NCBI GenBank assembly: GCA_034431435.1
Contig: DAOUDG010000076.1
Location: 1-62,506, forward strand
Direction: 5' to 3'
Length of the DNA stretch: 62,506 bases
Source of the DNA: JAHCIE01 sp034431435
GTDB lineage: Bacteria > Chloroflexota > Anaerolineae > Epilineales > JAHCIE01
The translations under genes were made by a program, and so were the position numbers. Of this stretch, positions 8,109 to 16,762 are shown in pieces. The notes beneath the pieces are model-generated. The model made no database searches and was not told where the DNA came from. It saw only the letters and a program-made list of their open reading frames with translations. The first letter of the stretch is position 1. Every line of letters begins with the position of its first letter.

Positions 8109-8196
8109 GGTTGGCACGCACTTTGGACCTCAATTTGACCGTCGGCAACGGACTCTGGGCTAGATGGGTGTATAATTGGGGCACATGAGGACTCTT

Positions 8197-8844
8197 GTGA
8201 ACCCGTTACTGCCCCGTCAGCTGCGCGGCGCGCTTCTCGCCGCCCTCATCGTCGCCCTCCTGTCGCTCGTAGCCTGTCAGCCGACCGCTGCGCCTCCCGC
8301 CGCCTCGTCAGCGCCAGGCGCGGAGGTCGATCGACCAGCCCCCGATTTCGTCCTCAGCGACCAGTCAGGTAACCAGGTACGGCTGCAAGACCTGCGGGGC
8401 AAGGCGGTGTTACTCAACTTTGGCTACACCAACTGCCCCGACGTGTGCCCCATTGCCCTTGCCCAGCTGGCCTCGGCGCGGCGGGCTGTCGCAGACCAGG
8501 CCGACCACGTGCAAATCGTATTTGTGACCACCGATCCGGCGCGCGATAAGCCCCAGCGCCTGGCCGAGTATCTGCCCACCTTCGACAAGACTATCATCGG
8601 CTTGACCGGCCCGTACCAGGCACTACGCCCGGTATGGCAGGCCTACAAGGTGCGTGTCGATCCCGGCGGGCCTGGCTCGCCGACGCCGTCGGCCGCGGAG
8701 TGGGATACCAGGAGCTTCGATGAGATTGGGCATACGGCCATCACCTTCCTCATTGATCCGGCCGGCAACATTCAGAATATGTACCCCGCCGAGTGGGAAG
8801 GCGAGAAAATCGCCGCCGACATTCGAGACGTATTGAAGAAATAA
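8197..8844 (+). CDS. Sco1/SenC copper chaperone lipoprotein (first copy)
   Basis: This thioredoxin-fold SCO family protein of about 215 aa delivers copper to the CuA site of cytochrome oxidase. The signal peptide ends in lipobox LVAC. The copper-binding CPDVCP pair and the distal His in DEIGHTAITFLID are present. GTG 8197 has GAGG 7 bases upstream. ATG 8185 is an alternative, but a TATAAT at 8171-8176 would put the start point almost on it. It is the first gene of a six-gene same-strand run. Confidence 0.87.
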   Translation: MNPLLPRQLRGALLAALIVALLSLVACQPTAAPPAASSAPGAEVDRPAPDFVLSDQSGNQVRLQDLRGKAVLLNFGYTNCPDVCPIALAQLASARRAVADQADHVQIVFVTTDPARDKPQRLAEYLPTFDKTIIGLTGPYQALRPVWQAYKVRVDPGGPGSPTPSAAEWDTRSFDEIGHTAITFLIDPAGNIQNMYPAEWEGEKIAADIRDVLKK

Positions 8845-8852
8845 GTGATACG

Positions 8853-9716
8853 ATGGCTGGATCGAATAGTAGAACGACGATAGGACGCGAAGAGCGCCGA
8901 CAGCCAGGCCCCCCTGGTGGGCGGCTATGGCCGCTCCTGGGTCTGGGGCTGCTGGTCGTCATCGGTGTGCTGGCCCTGCGCTTTGGCGGCCCCGTGACCT
9001 GGCCCTGGACGTCGTCGGACGCAACGTCCAGGCTCCAGATGAGCGCCGCGCTGGACGACCTGACACTGGCGTTGGTCATCGCGCCGGGGCAACCCGGCTA
9101 CAACACGGCCACCCTGACCCTGGCCGACTCGGATGGGCATCCCATCGACGACGCGGAGCGCGTCGATGTCCGCTTCTCCTCGCTCGATGTCCGGCAAGGA
9201 ACCCAGATTCTGGTGGCCCAACCCCAGGGCCAGGGACAATACGTTGCCCAGGGCAACGCCATCACAGCCAACGGTCGTTGGCAGGCGGAGGTGCTGGTGC
9301 GGCGGCCCAACCTCGGCGATGTTCGGACCGCCTTCCGCTTCGTCATTGCTCCCGACGGCGGCGCCGCCGCCCTTCCCTCCGATGTGGTGGCCCTCGGTGG
9401 TGCGCTCGAAGTGGAGAACCCGGTCCGGGCCAGCCCCGAGTCCATCGGCCGCGGGGAGCAAATCTACCGCTCCGAATGTCAACTGTGTCATGGGCCGCGC
9501 GGTCGCGGCGACGGCCCGGCCGGGGCAACGCTGCGGCCCAAGCCGGCCGACTTCCGCATCCATCTGGCCGAGGGGCACACCGACGGCGAGCTTTTCTTCT
9601 GGATCAGCGAGGGCATTGCGGAGACGGCCATGCCGGGTTTCAAGGACCGCCTATCCGAGATCGACCGCTGGCACGTGGTGAATTACATCAGACTCTTCGC
9701 GCCGCCAGCGAAGTGA
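8853..9716 (+). CDS. YtkA-like domain plus cytochrome c, membrane anchored
   Basis: The 287-aa protein has one N-terminal membrane span (WPLLGLGLLVVIGVLAL). A beta-rich domain at ~60-165 resembles YtkA/FixH or the C-terminal domain of CopD. A class I cytochrome c domain carries CQLCHG haem attachment and the AMPGF Met ligand. It probably carries electrons or senses/handles copper on the outer face of the membrane. It starts 8 bp after the first sco gene and ends 25 bp before the second, so a direct role in oxidase assembly or supply is likely. Confidence 0.8.
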   Translation: MAGSNSRTTIGREERRQPGPPGGRLWPLLGLGLLVVIGVLALRFGGPVTWPWTSSDATSRLQMSAALDDLTLALVIAPGQPGYNTATLTLADSDGHPIDDAERVDVRFSSLDVRQGTQILVAQPQGQGQYVAQGNAITANGRWQAEVLVRRPNLGDVRTAFRFVIAPDGGAAALPSDVVALGGALEVENPVRASPESIGRGEQIYRSECQLCHGPRGRGDGPAGATLRPKPADFRIHLAEGHTDGELFFWISEGIAETAMPGFKDRLSEIDRWHVVNYIRLFAPPAK

Positions 9717-9741
9717 GAGATGAGAGGGTGGAGATTGGGGA

Positions 9742-10362
9742 ATGGCGATGAAAAGTTATTCGAGGCGCTGGGTCATTGTGGCCGCCGGTCTCGCCCTGAT
9801 GATGCTCCTGGTAAGCGGCTGCCGTGAGAGCCTCAGCCTGCGCGGGCTGGTATTCGACCCGCCGAAGCAAGCGCCCGATTTCACCCTGACGGACCATACC
9901 GGCCAGCCCTTCGCCCTGGCCGACCAGCGCGGCAAGGTGGTGCTGCTCTACTTTGGCTTCGCGTCGTGCCCCGACGTATGCCCGTCGACCCTGGCCGATC
10001 TGGCGCGGATGAAGCGCGAGCTGGGCCGCGACGGCAATCAGGTACAGGTCGCGCTTATCACCGTCGATCCCAACCGAGACACGCCACAGGTGCTGGCAGA
10101 CTACGTAACCGTCTTCGACCCCAGTTTCGTCGGCCTGCACGGCAGCGAGGAGCAGGTGCAGCAGTTGATGAAGAAGTATGGCGTGACGGCCGTGCGCAAA
10201 GACCTGCCCGGCTCAGCCCTGGGCTACACCATCGACCATACAGCGTTCGTCCACGTGATCGACCAGTCGGGGCGCTGGCGCGAGCAGTTTCCCTTCGGGG
10301 CTTCTGCCGAAGATATGGCGGGTGACGTTCGTCAGTTGATTCGTAGCGGAGGAAAGCTATGA
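9742..10362 (+). CDS. Sco1/SenC copper chaperone lipoprotein (second copy)
   Basis: The 206-aa SCO protein has a signal peptide with a lipobox-like LVSGC, the CPDVCP motif in SCPDVCPSTLADL, and the ligand His in YTIDHTAFVHVID. It differs clearly from the first copy, so this is an old paralogue rather than a recent duplicate. ATG 9742 or the second ATG at 9748 could be the start. Its stop overlaps the next gene by 4 bp (ATGA). Confidence 0.87.
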   Translation: MAMKSYSRRWVIVAAGLALMMLLVSGCRESLSLRGLVFDPPKQAPDFTLTDHTGQPFALADQRGKVVLLYFGFASCPDVCPSTLADLARMKRELGRDGNQVQVALITVDPNRDTPQVLADYVTVFDPSFVGLHGSEEQVQQLMKKYGVTAVRKDLPGSALGYTIDHTAFVHVIDQSGRWREQFPFGASAEDMAGDVRQLIRSGGKL

Positions 10363-10850
10363 TGCGTCTACTAGGCGCTGTGATTGTGGTTTTTGGCCTG
10401 ACCCTGGCCATCGGCGCGTGCGCTCCGGGCCAGCCGATGGGTGGGGCAAGTAATCCGGCGACGACATCGAACCTGGCCCCGGCGGCCTCGGTCGGCGCCA
10501 TCCAGGTCATCGAGCCGTGGGCCCGGCCGGCGGTGGGCGGCGGGAATGGCGCGGCCTATATCGTCCTCAAGAACGGCGGCGCGGCCGACAGGCTGGTCAG
10601 CGCCAAGAGCGACGCCGCCAGGGCGGTGGAACTGCACACCATGGAGATGAGCGGCAACACGATGCAGATGCGACCGGTGGAGGGTATCGACGTGCCCGCC
10701 AACAGCCAGGTCGAGCTGAAGCCGGGCGGCTACCATGTGATGCTCATTGGGCTGAACAAGGAACTCAAGCCCAACGACACCTTCGACGTGCGGCTCCAGT
10801 TCGAGAAGGCGGGGCCGGTCGATGTCAAAGTCCAGGTGCGCCAGCCCTAG
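10359..10850 (+). CDS. PCuAC copper metallochaperone
   Basis: The 163-aa lipoprotein (lipobox IGAC) has the cupredoxin-like PCuAC fold. The Cu(I) motif is visible as HTMEM, then MQM, then HVM about 40 residues further on, matching H(M)x10Mx21HxM. PCuAC proteins hand copper to Sco and the CuA site. Its start overlaps the stop of the second sco gene, which supports one copper-delivery operon. Confidence 0.88.
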   Translation: MMRLLGAVIVVFGLTLAIGACAPGQPMGGASNPATTSNLAPAASVGAIQVIEPWARPAVGGGNGAAYIVLKNGGAADRLVSAKSDAARAVELHTMEMSGNTMQMRPVEGIDVPANSQVELKPGGYHVMLIGLNKELKPNDTFDVRLQFEKAGPVDVKVQVRQP

Positions 10851-10863
10851 CGAGGTTCAGGTA

Positions 10864-11358
10864 ATGCTGATGCTCCAACGCGCAACACGCCGTGGCCTGG
10901 TGTTTGGCCTGCTGGCCGCGCTCGCCCTCGGCGGCTGCGCGCCCAGCGCCCAGACTACCCCGGCCCGGCCGACCGCGAGCGCCACGGCTGTCCCAGTGGC
11001 GACCGCTGCCCCGATCGCGACGCTGGCCGCCAATGCAGGTGGGGCGGGAGGCGCGGCGGCCGTCACGTCGTCGGGGCGCGAGATCGTGTTCGCCATTCAG
11101 CCGGGCACGGCCGAGCGTCAGGCAGCAGGTGAAGTCGTTGCTATGTTCCCGCCGGAGATCAAGATGACTCTCGGTTCCAGGGACATCCTGGTCATCCGCA
11201 ACGATGACACCGTGCCCGTGAGTATCGATGGGCTGCTTCTGGACCCCGGCCAGAAGGCGACCCAGAAGTACTTCACGACGGGGATTTTTACCCTGGTGTG
11301 CTCGACCGACTATCACAATGAGCGCGTCAAGATCGTCGTTGAAGGCCCAGGCAAGTAA
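10864..11358 (+). CDS. Cupredoxin-like lipoprotein
   Basis: The 164-aa lipoprotein (lipobox LGGC) has an Ala/Thr-rich linker and a C-terminal beta-sandwich of cupredoxin type. Candidate Cu ligands are the Cys and His in LVCSTDYHNE near the end. The upstream ligand His of plastocyanins is not obvious, so metal binding is not certain. ATG 10864 is 8 bases after GAGG and follows the PCuAC stop by 13 bp. Position in the copper operon suggests electron or copper carriage outside the membrane. Confidence 0.7.
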   Translation: MLMLQRATRRGLVFGLLAALALGGCAPSAQTTPARPTASATAVPVATAAPIATLAANAGGAGGAAAVTSSGREIVFAIQPGTAERQAAGEVVAMFPPEIKMTLGSRDILVIRNDDTVPVSIDGLLLDPGQKATQKYFTTGIFTLVCSTDYHNERVKIVVEGPGK

Positions 11359-11371
11359 GGTTGGCCTGGCG

Positions 11372-12463
11372 ATGCGCAACGATGCTCTGTCGCGTCTGGT
11401 CGCGACTCTGGTCGTCACCCTCCTCTTCGGCCTGACTGGCTGCACCCCGGCGGCCGCTCCGGTGGCCCCGACACCGGCCGCGAAGGCGGGCGTCGCTCCA
11501 CTGGCTACCCCGACTGACATGCCAGCGCCGCCGCCGGCGCCCGTTCCCAGCGCGCCGGGGTCTATCCTGTACGCCAACGACAGCGGGCTGTGGACCTTGC
11601 AGCCGTCGACGCTGGCGGTGCGCGAGGTCAGCACGGCCGCGCTCAAGACGGTGCTGGCCTCACCGGCCGTGTCGCCTGACGGCCGGCAGGTGGCGTACAG
11701 CTTCTACGACGCGGAGAGCGCCAGGGAGAAGCGCGACAACGGCACGGACCTGTACCTGATGCCTGTCGAGGGCGAGACGGGGCGGCCCCTGCTGGCCCAC
11801 GAGGGTGTGGGCGTATGGCTCGGTGAGCCGGCCTGGCGGCCGGACGGCAAGAGCCTGCTCTTCACCCACCGCGAGGCGAGCGGCAAGGAGAGTATCCAGA
11901 GCGTGGGCATCCAGGGCGGGGCGCGACGGGTCGTGGTCCAGGACGCTGCCAGTCCGACGCTGTCGCGGGATGGCCAACGCCTGGCGTACCTGACGACCGA
12001 CGCCCAATCCTACGGCCAGACCCTGTGGATCGCTGAGGCTGATGGCTCCCAGGCTCGCCCGCTCATCGGAACACCGCAGTTCGAGTCCCTGGCGACGCCG
12101 CGGTTCTCGCCCGACGGCGCGCGCATCGCCTTTGTCGCCATTGGCGGCCCCGACCAGCAGCCGCCCCGCACCGCGGCCGCCTCGCCCATCGAGCCACTGG
12201 CCTGGCTGCGCCCACCGCCCGCCGCGGCCCACGGCATCCCCTACAATATCTGGACGGTCAACGCCGACGGCAGCGACCTGCGCCGCCTGACGCTCGACCT
12301 GGAGGTGGAGGTAGCGGTGCTGGCGTGGTCGCCGGATGGGCGGTGGCTGGTGTTCGAGAGCGACCACGGCCTGAATCTGGTGAGCGCCGACGGCAAGGAG
12401 GTTCGCTATCTCGCGCCGCAGTATGCTGTGGGTGGCGTGGATTGGTACCAGCCGACGCCGTAG
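11372..12463 (+). CDS. PD40/TolB-type beta-propeller lipoprotein
   Basis: The 363-aa lipoprotein (lipobox LTGC) has a long Pro/Ala linker and a beta-propeller of PD40-type repeats. SPDGRQVAYSFYD, WRPDGKSLLFTH, SRDGQRLAYLT, SPDGARIAFVA and SPDGRWLVFES recur at roughly 45-70 residue intervals. Such propellers bind partners or ligands outside the cell; no catalytic residues are evident. It is the last gene of the copper run, 13 bp after the cupredoxin gene. Confidence 0.75.
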   Translation: MRNDALSRLVATLVVTLLFGLTGCTPAAAPVAPTPAAKAGVAPLATPTDMPAPPPAPVPSAPGSILYANDSGLWTLQPSTLAVREVSTAALKTVLASPAVSPDGRQVAYSFYDAESAREKRDNGTDLYLMPVEGETGRPLLAHEGVGVWLGEPAWRPDGKSLLFTHREASGKESIQSVGIQGGARRVVVQDAASPTLSRDGQRLAYLTTDAQSYGQTLWIAEADGSQARPLIGTPQFESLATPRFSPDGARIAFVAIGGPDQQPPRTAAASPIEPLAWLRPPPAAAHGIPYNIWTVNADGSDLRRLTLDLEVEVAVLAWSPDGRWLVFESDHGLNLVSADGKEVRYLAPQYAVGGVDWYQPTP

Positions 12464-12516
12464 CGGCGGAGCAGGCGCCGGCCGCGCCCGGACGAACAGA
12501 ATACGACCTCTATCCA

Positions 12517-12579
12517 CCGACCGGATGATGAACAATCGTTCGGTCGGCGCTTTTGCGCCTCGCGGGAGGTGTGTATACT
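12517..12579 (+). promoter_or_regulatory. Palindromic operator plus promoter of the MFS exporter
   Basis: A 31-bp palindrome (12517-12547) has 7-bp outer arms CCGACCG/CGGTCGG and an inner GAAC/GTTC pair. Three bases later come TTTTGC (12551-12556), 17 bp and TATACT (12574-12579). The reverse complement of an almost identical module with the same spacing stands upstream of the ABC exporter (21298-21361). The inner half resembles TetR-family operators. Its place just upstream of a poor -35 box would also suit an activator. Confidence 0.75.
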
Positions 12580-12626
12580 TTCAGTCTTGCAGATCGCCGC
12601 GATTGAACGATGACGGGCAGGTGCGC

Positions 12627-13922
12627 ATGCGTAATCGACAGGCCGGGTTGGTCTTTATTTTCGTTACGATCCTCATCGATGTGCTGGGATTGGGCATCAT
12701 CATTCCCATCCTTCCCCAACTGGTGGGGGAACTGGTTCACGGCGACATCAGCGTCGCCTCGTCCTACTACGGCTGGTTGGTCGCCGCCTATGCCGCGATG
12801 CAGTTCATCTTCGCGCCCATCATGGGCAGCCTGAGCGACCGTTTCGGTCGGCGGCCAGTACTGCTCCTGTCCCTGTTTGGGACGGGGGTGGACTACATCC
12901 TTATGGCCCTCGCGCCGACGATTGCCTGGCTTTTCATGGGGCGGCTCATCGCGGGCATCATGGGCGCGAGCTTCACCGCCGCCAATGCCTACATCGCGGA
13001 CGTCAGCCCGCCGGAGAAGCGCGCCCAGAACTTCGGCCTGGTGTCGGCCGCCTTCGGAATCGGCTTTATCATCGGCCCGGCCCTGGGTGGCCTGATCGGC
13101 ACGTTCGGCCCGCGCTGGCCCTTCGTGGCTGCTGCGGTGCTGACCTTCCTCAACTGGCTGTACGGATTCTTCGTCCTACCCGAGTCGCTGGCGCTGGAAA
13201 ATCGTCGCCCCTTCACGTGGCGGAGCGCCAACCCCATCGGCTCGCTGACCTCGCTACGCCGCTACCCGGTCGTGCTCAGCCTGACGGGCACGATTGTGCT
13301 CATCAGCCTGGCGCAGCAGGGCCTGCAAAGCACCTGGGTGCTGTATACCACGTATCGCTTCGACTGGTCCTCGTTCCAGAACGGGATGTCGCTGGCGATG
13401 TTCGGCATCGTCTCCATCGTCGTGCAGCTGTGGCTGTTGCGGCTACTCATCCCGCGCCTGGGCGAGCAGCGCGCGATGCTGGTCGGCCTGCTGAGCAACG
13501 CGATTGGCTTCCTGCTCTATGGCCTGGCAACCGAGGGCTGGATGATGTACGCCATTATGGTGGTCACCGCGCTGTCGTTCCTGTCCGGCCCGGCCGCCCA
13601 GGGCCTCATCACGCGCCAGGTAGCGCCGAGCGAGCAGGGACTGGTGCAGGGCGCGCTGACGAGTCTGGTGGCGCTGACCGGCATCGTTGGCCCACTGCTG
13701 GCGACCGGCCTGTTCGCCCATTTCACCTCCCCCTCCGTCCCCGAGCATATCCCCGGCATTTCCTTCTTCTTCTCGGCGGCGCTCACTTTTGGCGGGTTGG
13801 TGCTGGCCCTGCGCGCCTTCCGCCGCGCGCCCGCGCTGGCCACGACGGGGACCACGCCAAATTTCGAGGAGTTGGGCGAGATCGCCGTCATCGAGGAGTT
13901 CAACCCGACGATGCACGGCTAG
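12627..13922 (+). CDS. TCR/Tet-type MFS drug exporter
   Basis: This is a 431-aa MFS antiporter with 12 predicted spans. It resembles TetA-type tetracycline exporters over the N-terminal half: motif A region GSLSDRFGRRPVLLLSL, FAPIMG before it and GRLIAGIMGASFTAANAYIAD after it. It would export a drug or lipophilic compound in exchange for protons. ATG 12627 was chosen, with GTG 12621 as an alternative. The promoter has a TetR-operator-like palindrome shared with the ABC exporter at 18.6-21.2 kb. No tetR gene adjoins it, so the substrate is unknown. Confidence 0.85.
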   Translation: MRNRQAGLVFIFVTILIDVLGLGIIIPILPQLVGELVHGDISVASSYYGWLVAAYAAMQFIFAPIMGSLSDRFGRRPVLLLSLFGTGVDYILMALAPTIAWLFMGRLIAGIMGASFTAANAYIADVSPPEKRAQNFGLVSAAFGIGFIIGPALGGLIGTFGPRWPFVAAAVLTFLNWLYGFFVLPESLALENRRPFTWRSANPIGSLTSLRRYPVVLSLTGTIVLISLAQQGLQSTWVLYTTYRFDWSSFQNGMSLAMFGIVSIVVQLWLLRLLIPRLGEQRAMLVGLLSNAIGFLLYGLATEGWMMYAIMVVTALSFLSGPAAQGLITRQVAPSEQGLVQGALTSLVALTGIVGPLLATGLFAHFTSPSVPEHIPGISFFFSAALTFGGLVLALRAFRRAPALATTGTTPNFEELGEIAVIEEFNPTMHG

Positions 13923-13948
13923 CGACGCTCTCGCGAGCAAGGCAAAAA

Positions 13949-13987
13949 GCGCGGCGCAGGGTGAAGCAATCTCACCCTGCGCCGCGC
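13949..13987 (-). terminator. Terminator between convergent genes
   Basis: A perfect 16-bp GC-rich stem (13949-13964 with 13972-13987) has a 7-base loop. On the minus strand it is followed by TTTTT, so it ends the epimerase-acyltransferase-SCP2 transcript and may also stop readthrough from the MFS gene. Confidence 0.88.
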
Positions 13988-14010
13988 GTGCAGTGTATAG
14001 GCGGGGAGGA

Positions 14011-14406
14011 CTATGGCTCGCGGCCGATCTCCGTGAGGATGGTCGGATAGACTCCCTTGGCCTCGTCAAACAAAGGCTTGAGCGCCAGGGCTTTCAAGGG
14101 GTTGCCCTGCACCTCAATCTTGCCCTGGCCGAGCGCGGCGCGCACGCCCAACCGCCCCGTCCACATGGCGTGGATGGTATCTGCCGAGGTCTTGATGCCC
14201 AGGTCGTTCGGGTGACAGGCTGCCCCAAACTTGGCCTGGGGCGGGAAGCTTCGGGTGTTGATGCATACGGTGGCGGCCGGGTCGGTCACGTGGATGCTGA
14301 GGCGCATCCTGCCGCTCAGCTTGTCGGCGCTGCTCGCAGTCGCCAACCGGTCGACGACTGCCTGCATCACCGCGTAGAACTCATCCGACGACGAATAGTA
14401 AGCCAT
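14011..14406 (-). CDS. SCP2-type sterol/lipid-binding domain protein
   Basis: This 131-aa protein is a stand-alone SCP2-like fold. A helix-rich N-terminus (FYAVMQAVVDRLAT) is followed by a sheet and then DTIHAMWTGRLGVRAALGQGKIEVQGNPLKALALKPLF, the typical core in which the lipid tunnel forms. ATG 14406 follows GAGAGGGG. The stop of the acyltransferase gene is 14 bp upstream, so it is co-transcribed with lipid-modifying enzymes and probably binds an acyl lipid. No catalytic function is expected. Confidence 0.75.
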   Translation of the reverse strand: MAYYSSSDEFYAVMQAVVDRLATASSADKLSGRMRLSIHVTDPAATVCINTRSFPPQAKFGAACHPNDLGIKTSADTIHAMWTGRLGVRAALGQGKIEVQGNPLKALALKPLFDEAKGVYPTILTEIGREP

Positions 14407-14419
14407 CCCCTCTCTCCCC

Positions 14420-15697
14420 TCAACCGATGAAGATAGACTTGCGCGCCTTGAGCTGATCATAGAGCGCGCCCTGAATCTTGGCGCGCACCTCGTCGCTCAA
14501 TTGCGTGGTCAACTGGGAGTCGTGGCTGGCATCCGCGCCGTAGCTGGCGGTCTCAACGGGCGCCTCGAAGGTGATACTCCACTTGGCCGGCAGCGGCAGG
14601 GGCGTCGTAACGGGGAGATAGGGCAGGCCGAGGGGCTTACCCAGGGCATCGGCGCGGCCCACCACCGGGTGGGTCTCCTCGGAGCCGACGACCGCAACGG
14701 GGATGATGGGCGCGCCGGTCTCGACGGCCATCTGTACGAAGCCGCCGCGGCCAAAGCGGGCCAGGCGATAGCGCTCCTTGAATGTCTTCGACGCGCCCTT
14801 GTCGCCTTCGGGGAAGACCAGCGCCAGTTCACCCTCGCTGAGCAGGCGCTTGCCGTTCTCAGGGTGAGAGATGACCATGCCCAACTTGGTCAGCAGCAGC
14901 GACACGAAGGGCAGGTTGGGGTACCAGTTGGGGATCAGGGCGCGTACCAGGCGCGGGTTGGCCGCCTCGCGGTACACGGCGAGACCGATCATCAACGCAT
15001 CCCACGGAATCATGCCGCTGTGATTGGCGGCTAGCAGCGCCCCTCCCTCGTCGGGAATATTCTCGACGCCGTGCGCCTCGACCCGCCAGTAGCGCGAGTA
15101 TAGGAAGTCGAGCAGCGGCTTGACCTCATCATAGAATTCCTGGTCGAAGCCGTAGGCGTCCGTGGTGTACTCACCGGTCATGCGCCGCTTGACGAGGTCG
15201 GCCTGGTACTGGGCAGTGTAGTTCGCCATGTACCACAGCCCCTTCCAGGTGTCTGTATTCAGTAGATCGGTGGGCATTGCGCCTGAGGCGCGCGCCGCTA
15301 CGTCCTTCGCCTGTTGCGGTGTCAGTCGATCGGCCGTCCGCCATAGCAGGTTGAGGAGGCTGGCCGATGTGTAGGCAGGCGCGCTATACTCAGGGTGGTC
15401 GTCCTGCAGGTGCTCGACCATGTCTTCCAGCTGCTCACCTAGCTCATCTTCCAGCGCCTCGGCGGTCGATTCAGCGTCGTCAAGCTCGACGCTGACCTCG
15501 ATCTCGCCGTAGGCGACGATGTTGCCCAGCGCGTCTCGAATCGGCACATCGACGACCTCGATCTCGGCGGCGAGTGACTCGTCCAGGATGTCCACACCCA
15601 GCGGGGACACATCCAGGTCGGACACGGTTGGCGTGTCGAGATCGGGCGGCGGCTCAATGGGCTGGCGTGTCTTCTTGCGCGGCGTCTTGTCAGGCAC
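14420..15697 (-). CDS. PlsC-like lysophospholipid acyltransferase
   Basis: The 425-aa protein has a ~190-residue N-terminal extension rich in Asp/Glu, then an AGPAT/PlsC domain. Acyltransferase block I is NHSGMIPWD (NHx4D), block III is VFPEGDKG, and a later block reads GAPIIPVAVVG. It would transfer an acyl chain to a lysophospholipid or another alcohol. GTG 15697 with GAGGAGG six bases upstream was chosen, and it overlaps the epimerase stop. The pairing matches the galE2-Rv0502 neighbourhood of Mycobacterium tuberculosis. The acidic extension has no known role. Confidence 0.85.
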   Translation of the reverse strand: MPDKTPRKKTRQPIEPPPDLDTPTVSDLDVSPLGVDILDESLAAEIEVVDVPIRDALGNIVAYGEIEVSVELDDAESTAEALEDELGEQLEDMVEHLQDDHPEYSAPAYTSASLLNLLWRTADRLTPQQAKDVAARASGAMPTDLLNTDTWKGLWYMANYTAQYQADLVKRRMTGEYTTDAYGFDQEFYDEVKPLLDFLYSRYWRVEAHGVENIPDEGGALLAANHSGMIPWDALMIGLAVYREAANPRLVRALIPNWYPNLPFVSLLLTKLGMVISHPENGKRLLSEGELALVFPEGDKGASKTFKERYRLARFGRGGFVQMAVETGAPIIPVAVVGSEETHPVVGRADALGKPLGLPYLPVTTPLPLPAKWSITFEAPVETASYGADASHDSQLTTQLSDEVRAKIQGALYDQLKARKSIFIG

Positions 15698-16703
15698 TGG
15701 CAACCTCCTCGGCGACGGTGTCCTCGAAGGAGGCATCGCCGCGCCGCAAGCGAAGCGCTGTGCGCCGCCGCTCGCCTTGCTCGGCGATGGGGGCCAGCAG
15801 CGCGTCGGTGTCGTAGGCGGGCGTGAACATAAGCTCCTCAGCCATCCGTGTCGTGTCGCCCAGGACCGAGTAGCGCAGGTAGTCCCAGTCGATGGGCTGC
15901 GCCTGCCCTAGCGTCTTGCTGAACTGCGGGACGCGGCCCGTGGCGTAGGCGAAGGGATGGATGAGGGGAATGGGCAGGATGCTCGCCAGATGCATCAGCC
16001 GCGCCAGCGGGATGGGCGGCTGCGCGGCGATATTGACCGGGCCATCCAGCTCGCGGTCGAGAGCATGTTCCAGCGCCGCAGCTACATCGTTCTCATGCAC
16101 CAACTGGATGAGAGGGTCGAAGCCGAGCAAGGTCGGCGCGGCCCACAGCTTCAGCAGGTCGTTCATCAAGGTCGGCGCCTGCGGCCCGACGACGTAGGCG
16201 AAGCGCAGCACGGTCAGGATCGGGGCATGATCCTGGCCGCGCAGGTCGCGCACCTCCTCCTCGATCTCCGCCAGATGACGCGCGTAGCCGGCCTTGCCGC
16301 CGCGAACGATGTGGTTCTCGGTGATGTAGGCCGGGTTGTCGGAACGCGCCCCGTAGGCGAGGATGCTGCTCTTGAGGACGACCTGGCGGACGTTGGCGGC
16401 GACGGCCGCCTCGAGCAGCCGCCGCGTGCCGGTCACGTTGTGCTCGTGGATGCGCGGGTCGTTGCGCTTGTCCCACTGGAAGTCGAGATGCAGGACCTTG
16501 CGCACCCGATGGCTCTCGAACAGGTCAGCCAGCAGTGGGTTCTGGAGGTCGATTTCGGCAAACTCGATGTCGAGCAAGGGCGCAGTAGGGGTGTGGCTGT
16601 CGAGCGCGAGGACGTGATGCCCGGCCTCGTGAAGCCGCTGGGCGAGCCAGCCGCCCCAGAAACCGGCCGCCCCCGTCACAGCAATCGTATTCTTTGCGGC
16701 CAT
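15690..16703 (-). CDS. NAD-dependent epimerase/dehydratase family protein
   Basis: The 337-aa extended SDR has an N-terminal Rossmann motif TGAAGFWGGWLAQRL and a central region with tyrosine and lysine candidates (AYGARSDNPAY). The strict YxxxK site is not clean, so catalysis is uncertain. It is upstream of, and coupled to, the PlsC-like gene, an arrangement also seen in mycobacteria (galE2-Rv0502). Sugar-nucleotide epimerase activity is therefore less likely than a role in membrane lipid modification. ATG 16703 follows AGGAG. Confidence 0.75.
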   Translation of the reverse strand: MAAKNTIAVTGAAGFWGGWLAQRLHEAGHHVLALDSHTPTAPLLDIEFAEIDLQNPLLADLFESHRVRKVLHLDFQWDKRNDPRIHEHNVTGTRRLLEAAVAANVRQVVLKSSILAYGARSDNPAYITENHIVRGGKAGYARHLAEIEEEVRDLRGQDHAPILTVLRFAYVVGPQAPTLMNDLLKLWAAPTLLGFDPLIQLVHENDVAAALEHALDRELDGPVNIAAQPPIPLARLMHLASILPIPLIHPFAYATGRVPQFSKTLGQAQPIDWDYLRYSVLGDTTRMAEELMFTPAYDTDALLAPIAEQGERRRTALRLRRGDASFEDTVAEEVASA

Positions 16704-16762
16704 AGGGACTCCTGTGGATAGATAGCGTGGCCTGCCTAATGATAGTCCAGAAGGCAAGAAAG

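Noticed and set aside
12517..12547. Reading the palindrome only as an intrinsic terminator of the copper operon
   Set aside because: It is followed by TTTT, but its near-identical copy at 21330-21361 is placed upstream of a promoter with the same spacing, which fits an operator better. A double role cannot be excluded.
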